Positions 1-10,265 of a stretch of DNA of 64,000 bases are shown piece by piece. The notes under the pieces were generated by a model that did not search any database, was not told the DNA's origin, and was given only the letters and a program-made list of their open reading frames with translations. The DNA comes from Amnibacterium kyonggiense (lineage in GTDB: Bacteria; Actinomycetota; Actinomycetes; Actinomycetales; Microbacteriaceae), in the NCBI RefSeq assembly GCF_004364555.1, contig NZ_SOAM01000002.1:1-64000 (forward strand), read 5' to 3'. The position numbers and the translations under genes were made by a program. How positions within the stretch are numbered: position 1 is the stretch's first letter; each line of letters opens with the position of its first letter.

Positions 1-83
1 ATTCCGAACCCGGAAGCTAAGGCTCTCAGCGCCGATGGTACTGCGAGGGTGACCTCGTGGGAGAGTAGGACACCGCCGGACTT
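1..83 (+). rRNA. rrf: 5S ribosomal RNA, 3' part
   Basis: The window opens inside a 5S rRNA. The GTACTGCGAGGGTGACCTCG stretch and the closing GGGAGAGTAGGACACCGCCGGAC match the conserved helix region and 3' end of actinobacterial 5S rRNA. The 5' part lies before the window. A strong terminator follows at once, so this is the end of an rRNA operon. The exact 3' base is approximate. Confidence 0.9.
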
Positions 84-90
84 CTTCTAG

Positions 91-139
91 AAAAGGGGGA
101 GGCCCTGCGCTCATTGCGAGCGCAGGTCCTCCCCCTTTT
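91..139 (+). terminator. rRNA operon intrinsic terminator
   Basis: The sequence folds into a long stem: a 12-base arm of AAAA, five G and AGG, then CCTGCGCTC, a 5-base loop, and the matching arm, with one C-T mismatch. It ends in TTTT and is followed by CTTTTT. It sits 7 bases after the 5S end, as expected for the terminator of the ribosomal operon. Confidence 0.9.
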
Positions 140-172
140 CCTTTTTGCGGCGCAGCCCGCGGAGGAGCCGAG

Positions 173-1120
173 ATGAGCGACCAGAACGGGCGCGGCGGAG
201 ACCGACCGCGCCGTGGCGCGCGCCACGACCGCGGCGAGTCGAACGACCGGCCGCGGCGCGACAACGATCGACCGGGCCAGCGGGGCAAGCGCTCGACGGA
301 GCGCTCGGGTCGCTCGTTCGCCTCGGATCGGCCGGCCCGCGAGGGCGCTCGGCGGGACCCGCGGCCGTCGCGGGACGCCGACGGCGCTCACCGCTCGGGT
401 GGCGGGCGGCACGTCGACGAGCCGGCGCTGCCGGACGACATCAAGGCGTCGGACCTCGACCGGGCGGCACGCAGCGAGCTGCGCACGCTGTCGAAGGAGA
501 ACGCTGACGCCGTCGCGCGGCACCTCGTCGCGGCCTCGCGCGTGATCGAGGACGACCCCGACGAGGCGCTCCGTCATGCGCTCGCTGCAGCTCGCCGCGC
601 GGGTCGCGTCGCGGTGGTCCGGGAGAGCGTGGCGATCGCCGCCTACGCGACGGGCGACTTCGCGCTCGCGCTCCGCGAGCTGCGCACGTTCCGCCGGATC
701 TCCGGGTCGGACGACCAGATCGCCCTCATGGTCGACAGCGAGCGCGGCGTCGGTCGACCCGACCGTGCGCTCGAGGTCGGCCGGGCCGTGGACCGGGGCA
801 CGCTCCCGGTCGAGGCACAGGTCGGACTCGCCATCGCGATGTCGGGTGCGCGGCTCGACCTCGGAGATGCCCGCGCCGCGCTCGACGAGCTCGAGCGCGC
901 GCCGCTCGACCTCCGGGTCGTGCACGTGTGGTCCCCGACGCTCTTCGAGGCCTTCGCGACCGTGCACGAGGAGCTGGGCGACGCCGACGAGGTGGCACGC
1001 TGGCGCAAGCGGGCGGAGAACGCCGAGCGGGTGCTCGACGACGCGGATTCTGAGCAGGACGCCGTGGTGGTGGAGACGGAGGCCGGCGAGGAGCCGGACG
1101 CCGACGGGGTCGGGGCCTGA
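173..1120 (+). CDS. TPR-like hypothetical protein with basic N-terminus
   Basis: Encodes 315 residues. The first ~90 residues are low-complexity, rich in Arg, Gly and Asp, and probably disordered. From about residue 95 the protein is Ala/Leu-rich helical sequence in repeating pairs (for example EALRHALAAARRAG and FALALRELRTFRR), which looks like tetratricopeptide repeats. The start is supported by GGAGGAG at 161-167, 5 bases before the ATG. It lies between the rRNA operon and a HAD phosphatase, a position typical of a conserved actinobacterial TPR protein whose function is not known. The next gene starts 4 bases after its stop, so they are probably cotranscribed. I see no enzymatic motif; a scaffold or RNA-associated role is only a guess from the basic tail. 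Confidence 0.8.
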   Translation: MSDQNGRGGDRPRRGARHDRGESNDRPRRDNDRPGQRGKRSTERSGRSFASDRPAREGARRDPRPSRDADGAHRSGGGRHVDEPALPDDIKASDLDRAARSELRTLSKENADAVARHLVAASRVIEDDPDEALRHALAAARRAGRVAVVRESVAIAAYATGDFALALRELRTFRRISGSDDQIALMVDSERGVGRPDRALEVGRAVDRGTLPVEAQVGLAIAMSGARLDLGDARAALDELERAPLDLRVVHVWSPTLFEAFATVHEELGDADEVARWRKRAENAERVLDDADSEQDAVVVETEAGEEPDADGVGA

Positions 1121-1124
1121 CCCC

Positions 1125-2129
1125 GTGGCGCGCTCCACGCCGCTCGGCGACGCCGACACCCTCCTGCTCGACCTCGACGGCGTCGTGTACCGCGGCAGCG
1201 GCGCGGTCGCCCATGCGGCGGCCTCGCTCGAGGCCGTCCGCGCGCGCGGCGTGCGGGTCGGCTACATCACGAACAACGCGTCCCGGACGGCGGCGACGGT
1301 CGCGGAGCAGCTGACGTCCCTCGGCATGGCGGCGGAGGCGGACGACGTCGTCACGTCCCCGCAGGCGGCCGTGCGGCTGCTCGCCGACCGGCTGCCCGCC
1401 GGTGCACGCGTCCTGGTCATCGGCGGGATCGGGCTCCGGTCCGTCGTCGAGGAGGCCGGGTTCGTCGTCGCCGCGAGCGCCGACGACGCGCCCGACGCGG
1501 TCGTGCAGGGCTTCGCCCCCGAGCTCGGCTGGAAGGACCTGGCGGAGGCGTCCTTCGCCCTCGCCGACCCGGACCGCCTCTGGGTCGCGACGAACACCGA
1601 CTGGACGATCCCGGTGGACCGGGGTATCGCCCCGGGCAACGGCACGCTCGTCTCCGCGGTGCACGCCGCGGTGGGGCGGCTCCCGATCGTCGCGGGGAAG
1701 CCGGAGACGCCGCTCTTCGAGACGGCCGTCGAGCGGTTCGGCGCGCGACGGGCGTTCTTCGTGGGCGACCGCCTCGACACGGACGTGAAGGGGGCGAATG
1801 CGGCCGGGATGCCGTCCGCGCTCGTGCTCACCGGCATCGACGGCCCGAAGGAGCTCCTCGCCGCGCCGCCGGACTCGCGGCCCGGCTTCGTCCTCGCCGA
1901 TCTGCGCGGGCTGCTCGAGCCGTACCCCGAGGTGAAGCGTCGCGGCGACGGCGTGCAGGTCGGCAAGGCGATCGCCCGGATCCGCGGGGTGGAGCTCGAG
2001 GTCGTCCGCGAGGGCGAGCCGATCGACCTGATCCGCGCGGTGGCCGCCGCGGTCTGGTCGTCGGGCGTCGGCGTCTACGCCCTCCGCATCCCGGAGGCCG
2101 TGCTCCGTCTGCGCGCCTCGTTACGCTGA
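1125..2129 (+). CDS. HAD-superfamily IIA phosphatase (NagD-like)
   Basis: Encodes 334 residues from a GTG start. Motif I is LLLDLDGVVYRG near residue 12 (nucleophile Asp and second Asp), motif II is ITNNAS, and the later motifs are GKPETPLFE and GDRLDTDVKGANAAGM. This is the class IIA HAD arrangement of NagD and p-nitrophenylphosphatase-like enzymes, cytosolic phosphatases acting on small phosphorylated metabolites. The C-terminal ~70 residues are an extension beyond the core fold. The reading frame extends far upstream through the previous gene, but the start just after that gene's stop gives a normal family length. Substrate cannot be told from sequence. Confidence 0.88.
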   Translation: MARSTPLGDADTLLLDLDGVVYRGSGAVAHAAASLEAVRARGVRVGYITNNASRTAATVAEQLTSLGMAAEADDVVTSPQAAVRLLADRLPAGARVLVIGGIGLRSVVEEAGFVVAASADDAPDAVVQGFAPELGWKDLAEASFALADPDRLWVATNTDWTIPVDRGIAPGNGTLVSAVHAAVGRLPIVAGKPETPLFETAVERFGARRAFFVGDRLDTDVKGANAAGMPSALVLTGIDGPKELLAAPPDSRPGFVLADLRGLLEPYPEVKRRGDGVQVGKAIARIRGVELEVVREGEPIDLIRAVAAAVWSSGVGVYALRIPEAVLRLRASLR

Positions 2130-2134
2130 CGACC

Positions 2135-2254
2135 ATGGACGACGACCGGATCACCCCGGCGGCGGTCGAGGCGCTGCCCCTCGAGGCGCGCGCCGCGGCG
2201 TACCTCGCCGCGCAGCGGGCACTGGAGGAGCGACTGCAGCTGCCCTCCTCGTGA
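2135..2254 (+). CDS. 39-residue small protein between HAD phosphatase and tlyA
   Basis: A 39-residue frame beginning ATGGACGACGACCGG starts 5 bases after the phosphatase stop. Its TGA overlaps the GTG start of tlyA in a GTGA junction. The peptide is an acidic start followed by an Ala/Leu/Glu-rich amphipathic helix (AARAAAYLAAQRALEERLQL is its approximate character). Its tight fit between two real genes with translational coupling on the downstream side argues that it is translated. It is too short for most automatic gene callers. Function is unknown; it may mainly serve to couple translation of tlyA. Confidence 0.6.
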   Translation: MDDDRITPAAVEALPLEARAAAYLAAQRALEERLQLPSS

Positions 2255-3093
2255 CGGCCCCCGCAGCGGCCTCCGACGACCTCGAACGCATCGACGTCGC
2301 CCTGGTGAGCCGCGGGCTCGTCCGCAGCCGGTCGGCCGCGCAGACGGCGATCGCCGCCGGACGGGTCCGCGTCGACGGCGTGGCCGCCAAGCGCGTCTCG
2401 CAGAAGGTCGGACCGGACGCGGTGCTCGAGGTCGACCGCGGCAGCGGCTGGGTCGGTCGCGGGGCCGGCAAGCTCGACGCCGCGCTCGACGCGTTCGAGG
2501 TCGCGGTCGACGGACGGACGGCCCTCGACCTCGGGGCGTCGACCGGCGGCTTCACCCAGGTCCTGCTCGAGCGCGGCGCCGCCTCCGTGATCGCGCTCGA
2601 CGTCGGGCACGACCAGCTCGCGCCGGAGCTCCGCGCGGATCCGCGGGTCGTCGTCGTCGAGGGGGAGAACGCACGCACGCTGACGGCGGAGCGGCTCGCG
2701 GAGCTGACCGGGCGGTCGGACGCGCCGCAGGTCGTGGTCGCGGACCTGTCGTTCATCTCGCTGACGCTCGTCCTGCCGGCGATCGCCGCGGTCGCGGCGC
2801 AGGACGCGGATGTGATCCTCCTGATCAAGCCGCAGTTCGAGGTCGGTAGGACCGTGGTGCGCGGCGGGCTCGTGCCCGATGCGGCGGACCGGGAGCGCGC
2901 CGTCAGGGCGGTGCTGGACACCGCATCGGCCGCCGGCTTCCTCACCGCGGGCCTCATCCCGTCCCCGGTCGTCGGCACGCACGGCAACCGGGAGGCGCTC
3001 GTGCACCTCCACCGTCTGCGCGGGAGCGATCCGTCAGAATGGACGACGTCGATCGGGCGCGCCGTGCGCCCTGGCCCCGGGGAGGTCGGATGA
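2251..3093 (+). CDS. tlyA: TlyA-type rRNA (cytidine-2'-O)-methyltransferase
   Basis: Encodes 280 residues from a GTG start. Residues ~8-60 form an S4 RNA-binding domain (RIDVALVSRGLVRSRSAAQ). Then comes a FtsJ-like SAM methyltransferase with ALDLGASTGGFTQVLL as the SAM-binding motif and VADLSFISL and LLIKPQFE as later motifs. TlyA enzymes methylate ribose of cytidines in 16S and 23S rRNA and affect capreomycin sensitivity in mycobacteria. The gene overlaps both neighbours by 4 bases (GTGA with the small ORF, ATGA with NAD kinase). The tlyA-NAD kinase-recN order is the standard actinobacterial arrangement, so the assignment is firm. Confidence 0.93.
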   Translation: MTAPAAASDDLERIDVALVSRGLVRSRSAAQTAIAAGRVRVDGVAAKRVSQKVGPDAVLEVDRGSGWVGRGAGKLDAALDAFEVAVDGRTALDLGASTGGFTQVLLERGAASVIALDVGHDQLAPELRADPRVVVVEGENARTLTAERLAELTGRSDAPQVVVADLSFISLTLVLPAIAAVAAQDADVILLIKPQFEVGRTVVRGGLVPDAADRERAVRAVLDTASAAGFLTAGLIPSPVVGTHGNREALVHLHRLRGSDPSEWTTSIGRAVRPGPGEVG

Positions 3094-4001
3094 CGCAGCG
3101 ACGCCACGTCCTGATCCTCGCCCACACCGGTCGCGACGTGACCGTCGACGCCGCCGCCAAGGCGATCGCACTGCTGCGCGACGGCGGCGTCGTCCCCGTG
3201 CTCACGCCGACGGAGCGCGACGACCTCGCGGGCCGCTGCGACGTCGACGGCGTGGAGGTGCTCGGGGAGGACGTGCGGGTCGACGACCTCGAGCTCGTCG
3301 TCGTCCTCGGCGGCGACGGCACGATCCTGCGGGCCGCCGAGCTCGTCCGGAACTCGGACGTCCCGCTGCTCGGGGTGAACATGGGCCACGTCGGCTTCCT
3401 CGCCGAGGCGGAGGCGGACGATCTCACCCGGGTCATCCGCCGCGTCGTGGAGCGCCACTGGGACGTCGAGGAGCGCCGGGCCATCGCGGTGACGGTCTAC
3501 CAGGACGACCGGGTCGTGCACCGCGACTGGGCGCTGAACGAGGCCTCCGTCGAGAAGGCGGCGCGGGAGCGGATGCTCGAGGTCGTGCTCGAGGTCGACG
3601 GCCGGCCGCTGTCGACCTTCGGGGCCGACGGGGTCGTCGTGTCGACGCCGACCGGGTCGACCGCCTACGCGTTCTCCGCGGGCGGGCCGGTGGTCTGGCC
3701 GACCCTCGACGCGATGCTCGTCGTGCCGCTCTCCGCCCATGCGCTGTTCGCCCGGCCGCTGGTGGTGCCCCCCACCTCGACGATCGCCGTGGAGGTCCTG
3801 CGGCGCACGCCGACGAGCGGCGTGCTGTGGTGCGACGGGCGTCGCATGTTCGACCTCGAGGTCGGCGCGCGGATCGAGATCGGCGCCTCGCCGCGACCGG
3901 TGCGGCTGGCGCGCATCCACTCCGAGGAGGACCGGTTCACGGACCGGCTCGTCCACAAGTTCGACCTGCCGGTGAGCGGATGGCGGGGCCCGGCGTCGTG
4001 A
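3090..4001 (+). CDS. nadK: NAD kinase
   Basis: Encodes 303 residues. The ATP/NAD-kinase signature VVLGGDGTILRAAE and the second motif TPTGSTAYAFSAGGPV are intact. The enzyme phosphorylates NAD to NADP in the cytoplasm. The start at 3090 overlaps the tlyA stop as ATGA. A longer frame begins at 3039 but would intrude into tlyA and adds residues the family lacks. It is part of the tlyA-nadK-recN operon. Length and motifs are normal for the actinobacterial enzyme. Confidence 0.94.
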   Translation: MTQRRHVLILAHTGRDVTVDAAAKAIALLRDGGVVPVLTPTERDDLAGRCDVDGVEVLGEDVRVDDLELVVVLGGDGTILRAAELVRNSDVPLLGVNMGHVGFLAEAEADDLTRVIRRVVERHWDVEERRAIAVTVYQDDRVVHRDWALNEASVEKAARERMLEVVLEVDGRPLSTFGADGVVVSTPTGSTAYAFSAGGPVVWPTLDAMLVVPLSAHALFARPLVVPPTSTIAVEVLRRTPTSGVLWCDGRRMFDLEVGARIEIGASPRPVRLARIHSEEDRFTDRLVHKFDLPVSGWRGPAS

Positions 4002-5719
4002 GCGCGCCCCGCCCCGGTATCGAGGAGATCACGATCCGCGGCATCGGCGTGATCGAGGACGCGGTCCTGCCGCTCGGACCCGGCTTCACCGCGCTCACCG
4101 GCGAGACCGGCGCCGGCAAGACGATGGTGGTCACCGCGCTCGGGCTGCTCCTCGGCGGACGGGCCGACTCCGGGGTGCTCCGGGCGGGCGCGGAGCGCGC
4201 GGTCGCGGAGGCGCGCTGGATCGTGCCCGCGCACGGCGCGGTCGCCGACCGGGTGGACGACGCCGGCGGCGAGCTCGAGCCGATCGGCGAGGGCGCCGCG
4301 GAGCTGCTCGTGTCGAGGACCCTCTCCGCGGAGGGCCGCAGCCGCGTGGCGGTGGCCGGCCGATCCGTGCCGGTCGGGGTGCTGCAGGAGCTCGGTGAGG
4401 ACCTCGTCGCCGTGCACGGGCAGTCCGAGCAGCTGCGGTTGAAGTCGCCCGTGGCGCAGCGCGAGCTGCTCGACCGGTTCGCCGGCGGCGAGCTCGCGGC
4501 CGTCCTGGAGGAGTACGCGGCCGTGCACCGGCGGCTCCTCGAGGACCGCGCGGAGCTCGACCGGCTGACGGCCGAGCGGGACGCGCGGGCCGCGGAGGCG
4601 GAGGAACTCCGGATCGCCCTGGCGGAGATCGAGGAGGTCGCGCCGCAGCCCGGCGAGGACGCCGAGCTCGCCGCCCTCGCCGAGCGGCTCGGCGCGCAGG
4701 ACGAGCTCCGCGTCGCGGCGGCGACGGCGCACGAGGCGCTGTCCTCCGAGGACGTGGGCGCGCTCGACGCGCTAACGCTGCTCGTCGAGGCGCGGCGGGC
4801 GCTCGAGCGGGCCGCGCCGATCGACCCGGAGCTCGCCGCGCTGGCCGAGACCGTGGCGTCGGTGGCGTCGCTCGCCGCGGACGCCTCCGCCGACCTCGCG
4901 AGCTACCTCGCCGCGCTCGATCCGGACGCCCCCGGGCGGCTCGAGGGCGTGCAGCAGCGGATCGGGGAGCTGAACGTGCTCCTCCGGAAGCACGGGCCGA
5001 CGCTCGACGACGTGCTCGCGACCGCCGAGTCCGGCAGCCGGCGTCTGCTGGAGCTCGACGCGGACCCGGACCGGCTCGAGGCGCTCGCCGCCCGGACCGG
5101 CGAGGCGGAGCGCGAGGCGTCCGTGCTCGCCGACCGGATGACGGCGCTGCGTCGCGACGCCGCGGATCGGCTCGGCGCCGCCGTGACCGCGGAGCTCGGC
5201 GACCTCGCGATGGGGAACTCGTCGGTGCTCGTCGAGGTGACGAGCCGCGAGGAGCTGACGGCGACCGGCCGCGACGCCGTGCAGCTGCTGCTCCGGGCCT
5301 ACCCGGGCGCGGAGCCACGACCGATCGCCCGCGGCGCCTCCGGCGGCGAGCTCTCCCGCGTGATGCTCGCCCTCGAAGTGGTGTTGGCCGGCACGGATCC
5401 CGTGCCGACGTTCGTGTTCGACGAGGTCGACGCCGGGATCGGCGGCGCGGCGGCGACGGAGGTCGGCAAGCGGCTCGCCCGGCTCGCGACCACGTCGCAG
5501 GTCATCGCCGTGACGCACCTCGCGCAGGTCGCCGCGTTCGCGACGAACCACCTGAAGGTGCTGAAGGGGTCCGACGGCGGCGTCACCACCTCCACGGTGC
5601 AGCGCCTGACCGGCGACGAGCGGGTCGCGGAGATGGCGCGGCTCCTGTCCGGGCTCACGACGAGCGACTCGGCCCTCGCGCACGCCCGCGAGCTGCTCGA
5701 CCTCGCGGGCACCGCCTGA
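3998..5719 (+). CDS. recN: DNA repair protein RecN
   Basis: Encodes 573 residues from a GTG that forms a GTGA overlap with the nadK stop; an in-frame ATG at 3980 is the alternative. Walker A is ALTGETGAGKTMVV near residue 35. The middle is a long Glu/Ala/Arg-rich coiled coil (residues ~150-380). The ABC signature GASGGELSRVMLALEVVL and Walker B FVFDEVDAGIGG follow. RecN is an SMC-like ATPase that works in double-strand break repair with RecA. Length is normal. Being the last gene of the tlyA-nadK-recN run, it is followed by the separate pyrG promoter. Confidence 0.93.
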   Translation: MSAPRPGIEEITIRGIGVIEDAVLPLGPGFTALTGETGAGKTMVVTALGLLLGGRADSGVLRAGAERAVAEARWIVPAHGAVADRVDDAGGELEPIGEGAAELLVSRTLSAEGRSRVAVAGRSVPVGVLQELGEDLVAVHGQSEQLRLKSPVAQRELLDRFAGGELAAVLEEYAAVHRRLLEDRAELDRLTAERDARAAEAEELRIALAEIEEVAPQPGEDAELAALAERLGAQDELRVAAATAHEALSSEDVGALDALTLLVEARRALERAAPIDPELAALAETVASVASLAADASADLASYLAALDPDAPGRLEGVQQRIGELNVLLRKHGPTLDDVLATAESGSRRLLELDADPDRLEALAARTGEAEREASVLADRMTALRRDAADRLGAAVTAELGDLAMGNSSVLVEVTSREELTATGRDAVQLLLRAYPGAEPRPIARGASGGELSRVMLALEVVLAGTDPVPTFVFDEVDAGIGGAAATEVGKRLARLATTSQVIAVTHLAQVAAFATNHLKVLKGSDGGVTTSTVQRLTGDERVAEMARLLSGLTTSDSALAHARELLDLAGTA

Positions 5720-5759
5720 GTCGCGACCGCCGTGGTCGGTCCGGTGCCCGGAACATCCA

Positions 5760-5765
5760 TAAGAT
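5760..5765 (+). promoter_or_regulatory. -10 element of pyrG (leaderless type)
   Basis: TAAGAT matches the actinobacterial TANNNT -10 consensus. It lies 8 bases before the GTG at 5774, so transcription would begin at or next to the start codon. No convincing -35 hexamer is visible. Confidence 0.5.
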
Positions 5766-5773
5766 GGAAACCC

Positions 5774-7472
<1,699 letters not shown>

Positions 7473-7480
<8 letters not shown>

Positions 7481-8114
7481 CGCCATCGAGGACCGCCCGG
7501 AGCGGCACGAGGTCGTCGCCGACACGCTCCTCCACTCAGGCCGGGTGTGGGACGTCGCGCGGGAGACCTTCGACTACGACGGGAAGCCGATCACGCGGGA
7601 GCTGGTCCGCCACCCGGGAGCTGTCGCCGTCCTGGCGCTCGACGACGACGAGCGCATGCTGCTGATCCGCCAGTACCGGCACGCGATCCGCACCCGGGCC
7701 TGGGAGATCCCGGCCGGGCTGCTCGACAAGCCGGGGGAGCCGCCCCTGGTCGGCGCGCAGCGGGAGCTGGCGGAGGAGGCGGACGTCGCGGCGACGACCT
7801 GGAACGTCCTGGCCGACTTCCAGAACTCCCCGGGCGGCAGCGACGAGACCATCCGGGTCTACCTCGCGCGCGGGGTGTCCGCCGTGCCCGCGTTCGAGCG
7901 GAGCGACGAGGAGGCGGACATCGAGGTGCGCTGGGTGCCCCTCGACGACGTGGTCGACGCGGTGCTGAGCCGCCGGGTGCAGAGTCCCTCCCTGGTCGTC
8001 GGCGCGCTGGCCGCGGTCGCCGCGCGGGCCCGCGACTGGACGACGCTCGCGCCGGGCGACGAGCCGTGGCTCCGCCACCCGGTGGTCGGCGGCGACCCCT
8101 GGGTCACCCGCTGA
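7473..8114 (+). CDS. NUDIX hydrolase, ADP-ribose pyrophosphatase type
   Basis: Encodes 213 residues from a GTG inside the pyrG 3' end. The Nudix box is visible as [18 protein letters not shown] followed by AEEADV, with the REL-EE core that binds the metal ions. The upstream AWEIPAG motif is typical of ADP-ribose pyrophosphatases, which split ADP-ribose to AMP and ribose-5-phosphate. It is cotranscribed with pyrG and sits before xerD, as in many actinobacteria. The substrate is inferred from the motif context, not proven. Confidence 0.88.
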
Positions 8115-8118
8115 CCTT

Positions 8119-8219
8119 CCGGATCCGCAGTTCGTTCGCGGATCCGCAGTTCCTGGTCGACACGCCGGGGTGAGCCGCGGAGGACGCGGCGTGTCGTCCC
8201 GCTTCTGCGGATCCGCGAG
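8119..8219. repeat. 101-bp dispersed inverted-repeat element, copy 1
   Basis: This stretch starts with two GGATCCGCAG units and contains CGACACGCCG (8158-8167) facing CGGCGTGTCG (8187-8196). It closes with CTGCGGATCCGCGA (8205 onward), which pairs with GCGGATCCGCAG at 8138-8149. The nested arms would fold into one long hairpin. A second copy of the same length and layout lies at 26375-26475. It occupies the NUDIX-xerD gap and begins 4 bases after the NUDIX stop, so it may act as terminator or mRNA end structure. Confidence 0.75.
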
Positions 8220-8243
8220 CAGCGCGGTGCTGGACTCGACCCC

Positions 8244-9143
8244 GTGAAGGTCGAGCAGGCGGTCGGGCGGTTCCTCCGCCACGTCGCGGTCGAGCGCGGC
8301 CTGTCCGACAACACGCTCGCGGCCTACCGGCGCGATCTCGCGCGGTACGCCGCGCATCTCGAGGAGGCCGGCCGCACGGACGTCGGCGATGTGACGACCG
8401 CGGACGTGACGGCGTTTCTCTCGCGCATCCGCGGCGAGGACGGCGCCGCGGCCTCCTCCGCGGCTCGGATGCTGTCGTCCGTGCGCGGGCTGCACCGGTT
8501 CCTGGCGGAGGACGGCGTCGTCCCGGACGACGTCGCGCACGAGGTCGCTCCGCCGAAGCTGCCCATGCGCCTCCCGAAGGCCATCGCGATCGACGAGATG
8601 GCGCGCCTGATCGCCGCGACGGAGGGGGAGGAGCCCGTCCTCGTCCGGGATCGGGCCCTGCTCGAGCTGCTCTACGCGACCGGTACCCGGGTGAGCGAGG
8701 CCGTCGGGCTCGACGTCGACGACCTGTCGACCGGGGAGCTGGTGCGGGTGCTGGGCAAGGGCGGCAAGCAGCGCCTCGTGCCCGTCGGCTCCTACGCTCG
8801 GGCCGCGGTCGACGCTTACCTCACCCGCGTCCGGCCGATGTGGGCGGCGAAGGGGCCGGCGACACCCGCGCTGTTCCTCGGCGCGCGCGGGGCGCGGCTG
8901 TCCCGGCAGGGGGCGTGGCTCGTCATCCAGGCCGCCGCCGAGCGGGCCGGTCTCTCGGCGCACGTCTCACCGCACACCTTCCGGCACAGCTTCGCCACTC
9001 ACCTGCTGCAGGGCGGCGCCGACGTCCGCGTGGTGCAGGAGCTGCTCGGCCACAGTACGGTCGCGACGACGCAGCTGTACACGCTCGTCACGGCGGACGG
9101 CCTGCGGGACGTCTACACGACCGCGCACCCCCGGGCGCGCTAG
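8244..9143 (+). CDS. xerD: Site-specific tyrosine recombinase XerD
   Basis: Encodes 299 residues from a GTG start. The N-terminal SAM-like core-binding domain (SDNTLAAYRRDLARYAAHL) is followed by the catalytic domain. Catalytic residues are visible: Arg in ATGTRVSEAVGL, Lys in GKGGKQRLVP, His-x-x-Arg in HTFRHSFATHLL, His in LLGHSTVATTQ and the nucleophile Tyr in QLYT. XerD with XerC resolves chromosome dimers at dif. The position before parA and scpAB is the standard actinobacterial one. The ribosome binding site is weak. Confidence 0.92.
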   Translation: MKVEQAVGRFLRHVAVERGLSDNTLAAYRRDLARYAAHLEEAGRTDVGDVTTADVTAFLSRIRGEDGAAASSAARMLSSVRGLHRFLAEDGVVPDDVAHEVAPPKLPMRLPKAIAIDEMARLIAATEGEEPVLVRDRALLELLYATGTRVSEAVGLDVDDLSTGELVRVLGKGGKQRLVPVGSYARAAVDAYLTRVRPMWAAKGPATPALFLGARGARLSRQGAWLVIQAAAERAGLSAHVSPHTFRHSFATHLLQGGADVRVVQELLGHSTVATTQLYTLVTADGLRDVYTTAHPRAR

Positions 9144-9177
9144 GCCCCGGGGGTCGAGCCGGGCGCTCCGCCCCCGT

Positions 9178-9240
9178 GTCGAGACCATTCCGATCGCGGA
9201 CTGGTCTCGAGGCTCGCTGCGCTCGCACCTCGACCAGCGG
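9178..9240. repeat. REP-like palindromic repeat
   Basis: TCGAGACCA at 9179-9187 pairs with TGGTCTCGA at 9202-9210. The latter also pairs as TGGTCTCGAGG with CCTCGACCA at 9227-9235 around an inner GCTCGCTGCGCTCGC palindrome. The sequence therefore has two alternative hairpins. From memory, very similar GAGGCTCGCTGCGCTCGCACCTCG blocks are scattered through Microbacteriaceae genomes, so this is probably a REP-type element. Only one copy is in this window. Confidence 0.55.
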
Positions 9241-9371
9241 ACCGAACCGGCCGGCAGGACACGCCGCGGGCTCGGCGCGCGTCCAGCCGGCGGCGGCGCG
9301 TCGCCCCCGGACGGGGGACAGCCGTGCATAGCGTGGTCGGACGTTCGAGCCAGGACCCGAGGACCACACCC

Positions 9372-10265
9372 ATGACGCAGATGACCGTGCTGGACACCCG
9401 ACCCGACGCAGCCGAGGACGCGCTGCCGATCGGCCCGACCGGTCGGCCGGCGCACGACTTCCCCGTGCCGGCGCCGCTGACGCAGCACGGCCCGGCGCGG
9501 ATCGTCGCGCTCTGCAACCAGAAGGGCGGCGTCGGCAAGACCACGACGACCGTGAACCTCGGCGCGGCGCTCGCCGCCTACGGCCGCCGGGTGCTGCTCA
9601 TCGACTTCGACCCGCAGGGCGCCCTGTCCGCGAACTTCAAGGTGCAGACGGACGACGTCCCGACGATCTACGAGCTGCTGCTCGGCTCCTCGCGGACCGA
9701 CCCGCGCGTCGCGATCCAGCACACGCAGATCGAGGGCCTCGACATCATCCCGGCGAACATCGACCTGTCCGCCGCCGAGGTGCACCTCGTCAACGAGGTC
9801 GCCCGTGAGCAGAGCCTCGCCCGCGTGCTCCGTCGCGTCGTCGACGACTACGACGTCGTCCTCATCGACTGCCAGCCCTCCCTCGGGCTGCTCACCGTCA
9901 ACGCGCTCACCGCCGCGCACGGCGTCGTCATCCCGCTCGCGTGCGAGTTCTTCGCCCTCCGCGGCGTCGCGCTGCTCGTCGAGACCATCGAGAAGGTCCG
10001 CGACCGGCTCAACCCGGCGATCGCGCTGGACGGTATCGTCGGCACGATGTACGACCCGCGCACGCTGCACAGCCGCGAGGTCCTCGACCGCGTGGTGGAG
10101 GCCTTCGACGCCGACGTGCTCGAGACGGTGATCAGCCGGACCGTGAAGTTCCCGGACGCCTCCGTCGCGCGCGAGCCGATCCTCGAGTACGCGCCCGAGC
10201 ACCGCGCCGCGGCCGCGTACCTGCAGCTCGCGCGGGAACTGGTGGTGCGGGGTGCCTTCGCCTGA
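9372..10265 (+). CDS. ParA family chromosome-partitioning ATPase
   Basis: Encodes 297 residues. After a ~40-residue polar tail comes the deviant Walker A CNQKGGVGKTTTTVNLGAAL (residues ~49-68), with LLIDFDPQGALS as Walker A' and VLIDCQPSLGLLTVNAL as Walker B. These ATPases bind DNA and ParB-like partners to segregate chromosomes. It is translationally overlapped with scpA and scpB, an arrangement common in actinobacteria, where this ParA copy probably works with the condensin. ATG 9372 was chosen over a longer frame from 9324 because a TAGCGT -10-like box lies at 9333 inside that extension. It is not next to parB, so I give no symbol. Confidence 0.9.
   Translation: MTQMTVLDTRPDAAEDALPIGPTGRPAHDFPVPAPLTQHGPARIVALCNQKGGVGKTTTTVNLGAALAAYGRRVLLIDFDPQGALSANFKVQTDDVPTIYELLLGSSRTDPRVAIQHTQIEGLDIIPANIDLSAAEVHLVNEVAREQSLARVLRRVVDDYDVVLIDCQPSLGLLTVNALTAAHGVVIPLACEFFALRGVALLVETIEKVRDRLNPAIALDGIVGTMYDPRTLHSREVLDRVVEAFDADVLETVISRTVKFPDASVAREPILEYAPEHRAAAAYLQLARELVVRGAFA

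Noticed and set aside
26-1159. Long minus-strand frame of 377 residues opposite the TPR gene
   Set aside because: It is an antisense shadow: high-GC codon structure keeps the opposite strand open. Composition is Arg/Val/Leu-rich nonsense with no motif, and the plus-strand gene has a ribosome site.
3039-3089. Extended N-terminus of NAD kinase
   Set aside because: It would overlap tlyA by over 50 bases and lacks family similarity; the ATGA overlap gives the proper start.
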